Positions 34,031 to 43,320 of a DNA stretch of 64,000 nucleotides are shown here, in pieces (position 1 is the stretch's first letter; every line of letters starts with the position of its first letter). Under the pieces are notes generated by a model. It had not been told where the DNA came from, did no database searches, and worked only from the letters and a program-made list of their open reading frames with translations. The position numbers and the translations under genes were made by a program. This stretch comes from Pseudoalteromonas luteoviolacea (GTDB lineage: Bacteria; Pseudomonadota; Gammaproteobacteria; Enterobacterales; Alteromonadaceae), in the NCBI RefSeq assembly GCF_001750165.1, contig NZ_CP015411.1, positions 1,950,001 through 2,014,000 on the forward strand. Direction: 5' to 3'.

Positions 34031-34651
34031 ATGATAAAGAACACTTTTTTAGCGCTTCTAATAACTATACCATTTTTATCAAATGCTAATATTTCGATAA
34101 CAACTTCAGCAGGCTCAAATAAAGAACTAAAAATAGAAAGTACTTTAAATGAGCTAGTCAAAAAATACGATATTGACCAGTGGTTTTATACAAGTAAGGT
34201 ATTGGTAAATGAAAAGGCAAGAGTACCGCATAGCCACCCAGTATTAACGATGAATACTGCAAAGGCCTATTTGGAAAGTGATATCAGGGTATTGTCCACT
34301 TTTCTTCATGAACAATTTCACTGGCATGTGGTATTAAATGGTAAAGGTTCGATCGATGAGTTCCGCGGTGCAATAAAAAGAGAGTTTCCAAAAGTGGAAT
34401 ATAAACGACCATTGGGCAGTGGAGATGAGGGGGGAACGCTTACACACTTAGTTGTTTGTTATCTTGAGTACCGCGCTATGGCCTCATTGATTGGTGAGCG
34501 TGATGCAAGGGCTTTGCTTGAAAGTAATCCCTACTATACATGGATATACAAAACAATCTTAGACAAACAGAATCACTCAAAGCTAGATAAGTTGGTCCAA
34601 GAGCTTAACCTTACCATTTTTGATCAAGGTAGTGATGTTATAAGAATTTAA
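34031..34651 (+). CDS. exported protein with HExxH motif (putative metallopeptidase)
   Basis: 206 residues with a signal peptide (MIKNTFLALLITIPFLSNA). STFLHEQFHWHVVLNGKG holds HEQFH, the zinc-site pattern of gluzincin-like peptidases, with a plausible third ligand Glu in VVCYLEYRAMA about 60 residues later. Peptidase activity is an inference, and the family is not named. The gene converges with a stop-interrupted gene on the other strand. Confidence 0.55.
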   Translation: MIKNTFLALLITIPFLSNANISITTSAGSNKELKIESTLNELVKKYDIDQWFYTSKVLVNEKARVPHSHPVLTMNTAKAYLESDIRVLSTFLHEQFHWHVVLNGKGSIDEFRGAIKREFPKVEYKRPLGSGDEGGTLTHLVVCYLEYRAMASLIGERDARALLESNPYYTWIYKTILDKQNHSKLDKLVQELNLTIFDQGSDVIRI

Positions 34652-34689
34652 ATCTAAGGCGTTTTGGAACCTATTTGCTGTATAGTTCG

Positions 34690-34713
34690 GTGTGCTCAAG
34701 TTAATGAGCACAC
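34690..34713. terminator. hairpin between convergent genes
   Basis: GTGTGCTC and GAGCACAC pair around eight bases between stops at 34651 (plus) and 34739 (minus). U-runs are poor, but the location fits a two-way terminator. Confidence 0.5.
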
Positions 34714-34738
34714 TGGTTAGTTCTCATGAATTCAAAGG

Positions 34739-35500
34739 TTAATGGTAGTAAGACTGTGCTTGCTTAAGAGTTATATGAAGGATTTGGCTCCTTGCATCAA
34801 ATGCTAGAGCTGATCGTTGAGCAAGCCGTGTTTTCAGTGAATCTATTGTTTGTGATAAACGTTTTTTAATTTTAAGAAAATCAATTTGATTAGTGCTCGT
34901 AAATTTCAATTTACCGGAAGTAACACAATTTCTTGGGCGGGCTCCAACTAGCCTTTTACAGCAGTGGCAAGAGGCTTGTTCACTGATAAGCCGGCAGCTT
35001 TGACGGGTAAACTCTGCGACGTCCGTTCTGGTTCTTTGTAGTTGTTTGTAGTTGTTTTCAAAAAGCTTCGGAGTGCAGGAAAAAATTCCGCTAGACTGGT
35101 GGTGAGCAAACTCTAAAATCTTTCCGAGAATATATGCCAGGCTAGCTTTTGGTTCTAAGCATAATTACATTGCCATGGTGCATAGAACTTTATGCTCGTT
35201 CAGCAAAGCGAGGTGATCCACACTCTTGTATGACTTCTCCTGAAGGAAGCGTGGTTTCATCACCCGATACGCAGTATGTATTGCTAAGTTTCCTGCAATA
35301 ATGACTTGATGCTTGTTTGGATAAGTAATAACAGGCCTTATCGCTAATGCTTCTTTAAAACACAGAGATAGCTTTATAGCACTGCATCCATTGGTTTGGT
35401 TAAAAAGTCGCCGTAGTTTGAGTTTCTCTAAATTGCCTTGATGAAAAGCGCTTGTCATCTTTTTCACACTTGCTACTACATCTAATTGTCGCTTGTTCAT
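34739..35500 (-). pseudogene. Cys-rich protein gene split by one in-frame TAA
   Basis: The first 111 codons run from ATG 35500 to TAA at 35165. Directly after that stop the same frame stays open for another 141 codons, ending at 34739. The second part reads like protein (ASLAYILGKILEFAHH, RTRTDVAEFTRQSCRLISEQ, ASCHCCKRLVGARPRNC) and contains a C-x-C-C...C metal-site-like motif faintly like that of FlhC. A single nonsense mutation in a roughly 252-residue protein is the simplest reading. The family is not recognised with confidence. Confidence 0.55.
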
Positions 35501-35867
35501 GACTTTTCCTTTGTATTTACTATGAGCTAAATCGAGTTTTTTTTAATCAAAAACTGTGTTTGTGTAAGACAGAAAAATAACCTTAATGTTGTGGCTACAT
35601 ATATTTAGACAAGAACTGAAGTAAAGGTGAGACAAAATAGTTGGAGACTTAAAATTTTTAGATTTCCATGATAAATAATGTGTTGTGTATGTAAGTCGTT
35701 GAGGGTGAGTTTTACATATTGATTTCTCATGTTTTGTGTTTGGTATTTAAGTTGCTCAAATGTTTCATTTATTTTGTTTTAATGTTCCATGTGTAGTATA
35801 TTGCGCCTGTAGCAATAATGAGAGCTAAACAATAATTATACAGGAAAATTTTCTTTTTGAGCTAAAT
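35501..35867. other. intergenic region between divergent genes
   Basis: AT-rich, no gene seen. It should hold the promoters of the stop-interrupted gene (minus) and the large lipoprotein (plus). Confidence 0.4.
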
Positions 35868-38800
35868 ATGTACACAAATAAATATTATAAAATGCCGATT
35901 TGGGTTTCGACTGTCGCCTCCATAATATTGATGGGATGCGGTAGTTCAAGCTCAAACAATGAAACGCAGCCGAACACGCCAACAGCCGTAGTTGACCAAA
36001 TACCGACGACACCTGAGCCGGTTTCGACGCCGGATCCCCAGCCTGAACCCCAGCCTGACCCTCAGCCTGAACCCCAGCCATTAACAATAACAATTGCGGG
36101 ACCATCAGATGTTGAAGAGAAAACTGACTTCAGTTTAGTTATGGATTTTGAAGGTGAGGGTAAAATTAAGTCTGTTAATTGGTCACATGATTCGAGCTTG
36201 GACCTAGCTATGAGTAACTCGAGTGATCATAGCGTTAGCTTGACAGTTCCTGATATCACTCAAGACCATAGTGTTAACTTTACCGTTTCAGTTATAGATG
36301 ACTCAGAGCAAAAAGTTGAACAGGTTCACTCAGTTTCATTCAAAAGAATAACTAAGAGCCTTTCTGTAAAAGGGGTTGTAACGGACAGTCCTGTCCCGCA
36401 TGCTCAAGTTAGTTTGCGTGTAGGTGACTCTCGTGTTGAAGTTGAAGCAAATGAACTTGGGGAGTATACCGCAGCCCTTGAGGTTGATGAAAGTGAAGTA
36501 GACGAAATGCTTAAGGTGGTTGCTTTAGGGTCTAGCGCACAGCCTGATGTAGAGTTTGTTTCTCAGCTTGGTACCTTTGAGACACTTCAAGCCCAAGCTG
36601 GAGAAGACGGTATCTTAACAAACAATGAGAACTTCTCAGTGAATGTTACTAATGTAACAACTGCGGAATACGCACTTCTGCAGCGAGGGCTTATAAAAAT
36701 AACTGACGATAAAACCCTTCGTAATGCGTTACAGTCAATAGATGGAGAGTCTTTACTGAATTTGGCGACAATTATCAAAGTGATTGTGGATTCAGAAGGT
36801 TACAATCTGCCTGATGGTATTGCCTCTACATTGGAATTGGTTAGTAATGAGGAAAAATCAAATTATTTTGAAAACATGGTCAGAGCGAAGGATAAAGCGC
36901 ACTTTGAGAAAGTTAAAAACCTGATTTTAGAAGACGACAATTTGGTCGCGAAGCAACAAACATCTTTACAGGGTGAATTTATACTGCATCAACCTAAGTA
37001 CTATAATCAGCCAGCTTTTAACTTATCACTCAATGAGAGTGGGAAAGGAGAATTTGTCACTGAGAATACGGTAGCAGTGAGCAAAGTAAGTTTGTTGAAT
37101 GACCAGTTTGTTTTGGAACTTGCTGAGCCCGCCATATTTTATCGTTCAAGTAGAGAAAAGGTTGATGAAAATGGGTGGTATGTCTTAGATGAGTTTGGTA
37201 ACCCAATAATTGAACATATTGTACGTAAATCGTCAAAATTGACGTTAGATATATTACATACTAACCAGAGTTCAAGTATCGTTGAGCTGAATACACACGC
37301 AAAAGAGTTTATCAATGATGAGCATAACTCAGATGCTGACTTCGATACATTGAGGGTATATAAACTCAGTGACAAACGGGCCGCGCAGTCTGTCACCGCT
37401 GAAGAGCTAATCGATAAAACTTGGCTAATTGAATTTCGCGACAATGATTTTACTAACAGTGATCGTGCTGTTGAACGCTTAACATTTAACGCTGACGGTA
37501 CTGCTACATTTGATAATCAAGCTTTGCAAGCAACTTGGCAACTAGAAGATGATTCATTTGTTATTAACTACACCAGTGAACAAATAGACAGGCAGGTTGA
37601 GTTTTGGCTTATAAAATCAAGTATCTCAGGGTTTTATTTTGTTGCCCAAGAAAGGCACCTTGAGGGTGAGACAGTTAAAAGCACAAATTCACTGTCAGGC
37701 ATTATGGTGGCAAAACAGGCAAACTTGACGGTAACACAAGAGCAAATCTCTGGCAGTTGGATAGGGTTTATTGGTCGTGGTCAGAGTTTACACCACCTTC
37801 GAATATCCGAAAATTTAGATGTCAAAGTTGGTATTTCAGAACGTACTTCATATTTTCATGGAAAGTTAGAAAACAACCGTTTTTATAGACAACGCTTTAG
37901 CGATGAAACTAATGGCTACCATACTTGCTACGAACTTTCACAGTACTGCAAGCTTAACGGTTACATGGAGTATGAGTTTTTAGCTATCGAGGATAATCAC
38001 TATATTGTTTATAGAAAGGTCGTTCACGAGCCTAATACTGAAGATGAGTATATTTCCAGTGAGGGGATACTCCACTACATTTATGCCTCAGGTAATGAAT
38101 ACGATGAGTTTAATTCTTTGATGTTTTCAAATTCATCTCGATTTTACGTAGAATCAGCACTTGGACAAAGCCCTCAAATTAACGTTAGACAAGATAGAAT
38201 TACAGGCAGTAGCACGATTTCTTTTGATGACGTGGTTTACCCGATGGCAATCGTGGAAGGTAATATCGAATACAGTATTGATGATACACTGATGCGTGTT
38301 TCATTATTGAACGAAACAGACAGCTTTATAGAAGTGTGTGTATATCAAGTGTCAATAGGATGCCATGAAAGCGACAAACAACTTTGGTATACAAAATATG
38401 AAGAGATGCCAAAAGCAACCAGTTATTTTTTAATCTCAGAATCAAATAATTCTCAATATTACGCGATCGAGCAGCGTTGGGATGAATATGTCGCACTTGA
38501 TCACCCAATCGACACGGTATCATTTATGGATATTGAAGTTTCGGGTAGCAAAATTGTGCTCACTGCTAGACCTCTTATTTCATTTGTAGATGGCTACTTT
38601 GAAAATATCAGCAAAGTTGAGGTAGAAGAGCGTGGAGATAAATTCGCTATCACCACGACAGTCGATGTTTATAATTTAGGGAAAGTAGTGGATACATTGG
38701 TTTCTGAACAGATAACGACTCGTGTTGATGCTTTTCATGGTATGCAGGTAACAGAAGAGACACTATACGGTGATTGGATTATCACGTTAGGTAGTTCAGC

Positions 38801-39704
38801 CTACACCTATCACTTTGCTGATGGAGTGGGCACGAAGACATTATTTAATGATGAAACTCCTGTAGAGTTTACTTGGGAAATGCATGGTGGCAATGTACTT
38901 AGCCTTACATTTTCAGATACCAGTGTAGAACGTTTCACATTAACACGTGACGATAACGTAGGGTTTCAATTTATTCGGGAACTTGGATCTATTTATCCTT
39001 TTCGACCCACGCAATTTAGGCAAACAGGCTTGATGATTAAGTCACAACAAATTGACTTCAAGCAAGAAGATTATGTTGGTCGTTGGCTCAAATCACAAAG
39101 TAAAGAATTGGATACATTCGATAGTGCAATGGAAATTTATGAAGATATGACAGTACACCTAGGTGTAAAGACTTCAGAATCACAAGGGTACTTTGAAAAT
39201 GGTCAATTTAAACAGAGTTTACATTATGACCATAATCAAGATCGTTATGTTAAGTGGTGTACTGATTTTTCTCAGTGTTCGATATATCAAGCTTATTCTT
39301 ATACACCAGTGGCACGTGATGAAGACCATGTATATTTTATCAGAGAGAGTCAATTTAATGCGTATGAATTATTTTTAATGCGCAAACAGGAGATAGCTTT
39401 CGAAGACGGTTTTGCTGAGTTTCATATCAATTTTAGTTTGTTAGGTAGTAATAACGAAGTCTGGTCTGGTGGTTATGATGCTAATGGTCGTTATTTGTAT
39501 ATCCCCAACCGAGGCCAATTCGAATACTCACTTAAAAACGGGAAAATATTTATAACATTAGATGATGGCTATGATTACGTGATCGAAATAGTTCCACAGA
39601 GCAACACTGTAGATGGAATAACATTTTGTATGTATCAAGATTCGAAAACTTGTACAGAAGAAGATAAAGTTCGCTTACGGTATTTTCATCCATATTTTGA
39701 CTAA
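35868..39704 (+). CDS. large lipoprotein with repeated beta-rich domains
   Basis: 1278 residues. The lipobox LMGC lies at about residues 21-24 and is followed by a Ser/Asn/Pro-rich linker with PDPQPEPQ repeats. Then come an Ig-like domain (about 70-145), a carboxypeptidase-regulatory-like beta domain (VVTDSPVPHAQVSLRV) and several related modules of about 120-150 residues. The modules share GxW openings and paired Cys (ISGSWIGFIGRG...TCYELSQYCKLNGY, against YVGRWLKSQ...WCTDFSQCSIYQAY). No catalytic motif is seen. A cell-surface binding or adhesion role is an inference. Confidence 0.7.
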   Translation: MYTNKYYKMPIWVSTVASIILMGCGSSSSNNETQPNTPTAVVDQIPTTPEPVSTPDPQPEPQPDPQPEPQPLTITIAGPSDVEEKTDFSLVMDFEGEGKIKSVNWSHDSSLDLAMSNSSDHSVSLTVPDITQDHSVNFTVSVIDDSEQKVEQVHSVSFKRITKSLSVKGVVTDSPVPHAQVSLRVGDSRVEVEANELGEYTAALEVDESEVDEMLKVVALGSSAQPDVEFVSQLGTFETLQAQAGEDGILTNNENFSVNVTNVTTAEYALLQRGLIKITDDKTLRNALQSIDGESLLNLATIIKVIVDSEGYNLPDGIASTLELVSNEEKSNYFENMVRAKDKAHFEKVKNLILEDDNLVAKQQTSLQGEFILHQPKYYNQPAFNLSLNESGKGEFVTENTVAVSKVSLLNDQFVLELAEPAIFYRSSREKVDENGWYVLDEFGNPIIEHIVRKSSKLTLDILHTNQSSSIVELNTHAKEFINDEHNSDADFDTLRVYKLSDKRAAQSVTAEELIDKTWLIEFRDNDFTNSDRAVERLTFNADGTATFDNQALQATWQLEDDSFVINYTSEQIDRQVEFWLIKSSISGFYFVAQERHLEGETVKSTNSLSGIMVAKQANLTVTQEQISGSWIGFIGRGQSLHHLRISENLDVKVGISERTSYFHGKLENNRFYRQRFSDETNGYHTCYELSQYCKLNGYMEYEFLAIEDNHYIVYRKVVHEPNTEDEYISSEGILHYIYASGNEYDEFNSLMFSNSSRFYVESALGQSPQINVRQDRITGSSTISFDDVVYPMAIVEGNIEYSIDDTLMRVSLLNETDSFIEVCVYQVSIGCHESDKQLWYTKYEEMPKATSYFLISESNNSQYYAIEQRWDEYVALDHPIDTVSFMDIEVSGSKIVLTARPLISFVDGYFENISKVEVEERGDKFAITTTVDVYNLGKVVDTLVSEQITTRVDAFHGMQVTEETLYGDWIITLGSSAYTYHFADGVGTKTLFNDETPVEFTWEMHGGNVLSLTFSDTSVERFTLTRDDNVGFQFIRELGSIYPFRPTQFRQTGLMIKSQQIDFKQEDYVGRWLKSQSKELDTFDSAMEIYEDMTVHLGVKTSESQGYFENGQFKQSLHYDHNQDRYVKWCTDFSQCSIYQAYSYTPVARDEDHVYFIRESQFNAYELFLMRKQEIAFEDGFAEFHINFSLLGSNNEVWSGGYDANGRYLYIPNRGQFEYSLKNGKIFITLDDGYDYVIEIVPQSNTVDGITFCMYQDSKTCTEEDKVRLRYFHPYFD

Positions 39705-39723
39705 ACTTTGAAATTTTTGATTG

Positions 39724-39753
39724 AAAGCGCCATTTTAAAAGTGGCGCTTTTTT
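39724..39753 (+). terminator. terminator of the large lipoprotein gene
   Basis: AAAGCGCCA and TGGCGCTTT pair around nine bases, followed by TTT. Confidence 0.85.
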
Positions 39754-39885
39754 AGTTTTTATTGCGCCAAAAAATCCATTAACTAACGTTCTATTATAGA
39801 ATAATATACAGCGTGTTGTTTTTTAAAAACAAAGCTAAAACTATATATAAATAAACACGAAATTTTCTAAAGGACTGTCTAGAGA

Positions 39886-40386
39886 ATGATTCAATATAAA
39901 ATAGCTGAAGTAACAGAGTTACCTGTTTTAAAGTCTTTGCTGTGGAAATATGGGCCAAATGAATGGAACTATCTTACGCAAGATGGTGTTGAAGGGGAGT
40001 TTACATTAATTAAACAGCAAGAGGCAGAGGCGCTTGTAGCGTTAGACGGTAAGCAAATTGTCGGTTTTGCAGTTTTGCTTAATGGCAGAGTCAGTCCAGA
40101 CTATCTGAGTCAATATTGCAGTTTGGATAAGGTTGCCTTTATCGGCGATGTTGTTGTGTCGCCAGACTACAGTGGAAAAGGAATCGCGACGCAGCTGTTA
40201 ATCAATAGTATTGAGTTGGCTAAAAGCAAAGGGGTTGAATCGGTTTTAATTGAAAGGCACGAAGAGAACTTAGCTTCCGCGGGTATGATGAAAAAAGCAG
40301 GGTTTTCAGTAGTCGACATATTTCATGACCCACACAAACGCAGTGCGGGCTCGCAAAATAGTGTGATATTGTCAGTATCATTGTAA
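39886..40386 (+). CDS. GNAT-family N-acetyltransferase
   Basis: 166 residues. The acetyl-CoA binding region is clear: VAFIGDVVVSPDYSGKGIAT (motif A, with the Q/R-x-x-G-x-G/A-type loop) and later SAGMMKKAGFSVVDIF. It probably acetylates a small amine; the substrate is unknown. It is monocistronic, with a terminator upstream. Confidence 0.82.
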   Translation: MIQYKIAEVTELPVLKSLLWKYGPNEWNYLTQDGVEGEFTLIKQQEAEALVALDGKQIVGFAVLLNGRVSPDYLSQYCSLDKVAFIGDVVVSPDYSGKGIATQLLINSIELAKSKGVESVLIERHEENLASAGMMKKAGFSVVDIFHDPHKRSAGSQNSVILSVSL

Positions 40387-40448
40387 CACGGACCTAAATT
40401 ATCTAGCAGTACTCATTACATTTCAGTACTGCTCAGCCAATTAGGGAT

Positions 40449-40991
40449 CTAGCGGTGCATTCCTCTTATAGGATAATTATTATCAGGATCTTTAATCCAC
40501 GTTAAGCCACTGACAAGAGCTTCTAATTCAGGCCTAACAAATGGGTTATTAGAAATATCTATCACCTGTATATTACCCTGCTCATTGACCACAAAGAGCC
40601 CTGGTTCTGCGAATGGATGATCGGTTTCTAGATCTGAACGGGGATCTGAAATATATAAACCAAACTCCTTCATTTGCTCAAGTGTCATTCCATATGCAAT
40701 ATCAAACTCTGTATTGAGCTGGGATGTATGAGTTATCAGTTGTTCTTTACTATCGCCAGAGATCGCAATCACATCTACCCCAATCTTTGCAAGGCTTTCA
40801 ATGTGGTTCTGTAATTGGTTCAAATACTTAGTGCACAATGGACAGTGTTTACCGCGATAAACGACGATCAATTGCCAATCAAAACCTGCTCTTGGCGCTC
40901 CTAGCACAACCTCTTCGCCACTTTTGAGTGTTGCTGTCTTTTTAGGAAAGGTGCTGCCAGCATGAAGTTTGTTTGTGTAATCTTGAGACAT
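40449..40991 (-). CDS. peroxiredoxin-like (AhpC/TSA) protein
   Basis: 180 residues. A thioredoxin-fold core has VYRGKHCPLCTKYLNQL at the peroxidatic position (CPLC), then KIGVDVIAISGDSKEQL. It is likely to reduce peroxides or act as a bacterioferritin-comigratory-type redox protein. It follows the MdaB-like gene by 12 bp on the same strand, so the two form a redox operon controlled from the shared upstream region with the HxlR regulator. Confidence 0.8.
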   Translation of the reverse strand: MSQDYTNKLHAGSTFPKKTATLKSGEEVVLGAPRAGFDWQLIVVYRGKHCPLCTKYLNQLQNHIESLAKIGVDVIAISGDSKEQLITHTSQLNTEFDIAYGMTLEQMKEFGLYISDPRSDLETDHPFAEPGLFVVNEQGNIQVIDISNNPFVRPELEALVSGLTWIKDPDNNYPIRGMHR

Positions 40992-41003
40992 GGTAACTCT
41001 CCT

Positions 41004-41585
41004 TTAAAAATATTGGTCAATATGGGCGGAAAATCGGATTAAATCATTTTCAATATCCGCGTTTTTCATGACATCAAAGCAAGAAAAGGTAGGCAGAGCC
41101 GCCATATTGAAAAACTTAAAATTCATATGCATTGGAAATAGTAGATCATCGACAGATTTGCCATCAAAAAACTCAGTTTTGTCATCAAATGCTTGTTTTG
41201 GCGCATTAAAGGTGACAGATAACATATATTTTTTACCTTGCAGTGTGCCACCTTTACCATAGTTTTTGGTCGGGTGTTGGGCACTACGACCATCGCCATG
41301 ACACAATGCGCCAGCCATGCCAGCTGTATAAACTTCATCCATGTATTTTTTAAATGACCAAGTGACGCCCATCCAATTAATAGGGGATTGAAACAAGATA
41401 AAATCGGCCCATTGGTGGTGAGCAAGTTGTTGCTCAATATCTATTTCCTCTTCCATGGTGACAATTCTGGTTTGGTGACCTTTGCTTTGCAGTAGTGTGG
41501 TGGCAGTGTCCACGAGTGTTGCATTTAACTTCCCTTCTGAAAAAGGGTAATACTGGTGTCCATTGATGATTAATATATTGCTCAT
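41004..41585 (-). CDS. mdaB: MdaB-like NAD(P)H quinone reductase
   Basis: 193 residues with a flavodoxin-like fold. ILIINGHQYYPFSEGKLN forms the FAD phosphate loop, then WADFILFQSPINWMGVTWSF and YGKGGTLQGKKYMLSVTFN complete the active face. MdaB reduces quinones by two electrons and protects against electrophiles. It is divergent from an HxlR regulator (107 bp apart), a common arrangement for redox- or aldehyde-responsive control. Confidence 0.88.
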   Translation of the reverse strand: MSNILIINGHQYYPFSEGKLNATLVDTATTLLQSKGHQTRIVTMEEEIDIEQQLAHHQWADFILFQSPINWMGVTWSFKKYMDEVYTAGMAGALCHGDGRSAQHPTKNYGKGGTLQGKKYMLSVTFNAPKQAFDDKTEFFDGKSVDDLLFPMHMNFKFFNMAALPTFSCFDVMKNADIENDLIRFSAHIDQYF

Positions 41586-41691
41586 GGCTTACTCCCCAGT
41601 GGTATGTTTAATAATCAATATGTTTTAGGTATAGTTTAGGTACCTGCAATTAAATAACAACTAGTATACTTTTAGTAACCTAGCTGTTTTC

Positions 41692-42066
41692 ATGGTGAAT
41701 AAAATGAAAAGCTCAATAAAAACAGATGCTAAAGGACGTAAAAAAGTTTTGAATATGTGTGATGAGCCCTGTGCAATAGAAAAGGGGATGCGTTTGATCG
41801 GCGGGAAATGGAAAGGTTCGATCATTTATCACTTGAAAGATGAGCCTGTTAGATTCAATGATTTAACAAGAATGTTAGGTGGCGCGACAAAAAAGATGGT
41901 TGATCAACGATTAAAAGAGCTTGAGCAAGAAGGCATGGTGATCCGTAAGGTGGTCAGTAATAGGCCAGTTGCTGTAACTTATGAGCTGACCGAGTTTGGG
42001 CGCTCTGCACTTGAAATCCTTGAATCTCTTAGGGTGTGGTCTGAATCTCATAACATTCAAATTTAA
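41692..42066 (+). CDS. HxlR-family transcriptional regulator
   Basis: 124 residues. The winged helix is typical: CDEPCAIEKGMRLIGGKWKG with the conserved Cys, then IIYHLKDEPVRFNDLTRML, TKKMVDQRLKELEQEGMV and YELTEFGRSALEIL. Members sense electrophiles or quinones through Cys. It is divergent from the mdaB-like operon, which it probably controls. AT-rich near-repeats (AGGTATAGT and TAGTATACT types) lie between. Confidence 0.88.
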   Translation: MVNKMKSSIKTDAKGRKKVLNMCDEPCAIEKGMRLIGGKWKGSIIYHLKDEPVRFNDLTRMLGGATKKMVDQRLKELEQEGMVIRKVVSNRPVAVTYELTEFGRSALEILESLRVWSESHNIQI

Positions 42067-42144
42067 TGCTCCTTGAGGGCAAAGCCCCCAAGTTGGCCAA
42101 TTAAATGAATTAATTTGTATTTGCTGGCCTATTTAGGGCCTAAG

Positions 42145-42819
42145 CTAGCTGAACCCCAGCTCCTTGGTTAAGGCCATAGCTGCTGAGCGATTTGGTGCAT
42201 TAAGCTTTTCTAAGATTTTGGCAACATGGTTTTTGACCGTGTATTGGCTGATGCCCAAAATCATGCCTATCTCTCCATTTGTTTTACCAGAAGAAATCCA
42301 ATCTAATACCTCTTTTTCTCTATTGGTAAGGGAGTGGATTGGTGAACGTGTAGTCTTATCTGATTGATATCGAGAAATTTGTGCTTTGTGCAAATAAGGA
42401 AGTACGAGCTCAATTAAGTAAGATGCTGGAGCAGTACGATTTGAACGTTTGTTATTAAATGCAACCAGTGTGAGAAAGTTTGAATTTGGATTATCCAAAT
42501 CATAAATAGTGATATCGGATAGCGGGTTACGATCTTTACATAAAGTCTTAAGTAAATTTATGTTCTTAAACTTTTTCACCTTGGCAATGCTGAGTAAGTC
42601 TTCTTTGAATTCTGTTGGAAATGAACGTGAAAACTCGGATTTTACCTCTAAGCTGGATTTATCAACCAGAGCTAAATATAGCCCGTCCGATTCAGCAAAC
42701 GACATCGCTTCTTGAAAAATTATTTCATCCAATGAACGTTCAATGATTGACGTTTTTAGCAACTCGATTGCTTTAAGTACGCTCGAAAGCTCTTTTGTGC
42801 AGCCCAAAAACATATGCAT
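42145..42819 (-). CDS. LuxR-type response/transcription regulator
   Basis: 224 residues. The C-terminal helix-turn-helix is clear: SLTNREKEVLDWISSGKTNG then IGMILGISQYTVKNHVAKIL. The N-terminal 150 residues are not a receiver domain (no phospho-acceptor pattern) and look like a GAF-like or EpsA-type sensing domain. A 26-bp palindrome (42902-42927) lies about 85 bp upstream of its start. Confidence 0.8.
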   Translation of the reverse strand: MHMFLGCTKELSSVLKAIELLKTSIIERSLDEIIFQEAMSFAESDGLYLALVDKSSLEVKSEFSRSFPTEFKEDLLSIAKVKKFKNINLLKTLCKDRNPLSDITIYDLDNPNSNFLTLVAFNNKRSNRTAPASYLIELVLPYLHKAQISRYQSDKTTRSPIHSLTNREKEVLDWISSGKTNGEIGMILGISQYTVKNHVAKILEKLNAPNRSAAMALTKELGFS

Positions 42820-43320
42820 TCTCCTTTACAAATACGATTTCGATAGGCGTATCAACTTAGCCTGTTAGCCAGCAAGTTTAATTTTCATGTGACGGTGCCT
42901 ATTTAATTAATCGCCTGATTAATTAAACATGAACGGCTAATAGATATCAACGAAAAGTGAACGAATTGTGTGGTAAATAAGTGTAAAAATTTAAAAAAGT
43001 GTGTTTTACAGTCAGTGTTTTATCTATAAATTTATTTATATGGCTTTTTTTTACGCGCTATTTTTGTGAGGTTTATCTTGTTAAGTAAAAGATATTTATA
43101 GTTTTTTTAATGAGGTTGTAATTTTCGTTGTTTGTCAAGTTGATCTAAATCAATTTACGGGGCGTAAGTAAAAAGTTTTTTATTTGTTATCTAAAAAGCT
43201 GCGAGACATCGATATTGTGTAGAGCTACTCACAGTCGAGTATGGTCCAATCAGACTATTCGCAGCGCTAATTCCACTTTGATAAACTGCGAGTCATGATT
43301 GCTGGGACACGAAAAATACT
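42820..43320. other. 500-bp regulatory region between divergent genes
   Basis: No gene is seen. It holds the palindrome at 42902-42927, very AT-rich DNA near 43010-43110, and several copies of a CTGCGAG-type word (for example 43198 and 43288) before the TauE-like gene. Confidence 0.45.
42902..42927. promoter_or_regulatory. 26-bp palindrome, copy 1 of a shared operator-like motif
   Basis: TTTAATTAATC and GATTAATTAAA are perfect inverted arms around GCCT. The inner 18 bases match AATTAAYCRSYTGATTAA, which also occurs just upstream of the TetR gene. A TetR-family operator is the likely meaning. Confidence 0.6.

Noticed and set aside
35165..35167. Programmed recoding of the in-frame TAA
   Set aside because: TAA is rarely recoded and no structured element is evident; several other genes nearby are decayed, so a plain nonsense mutation is simpler.
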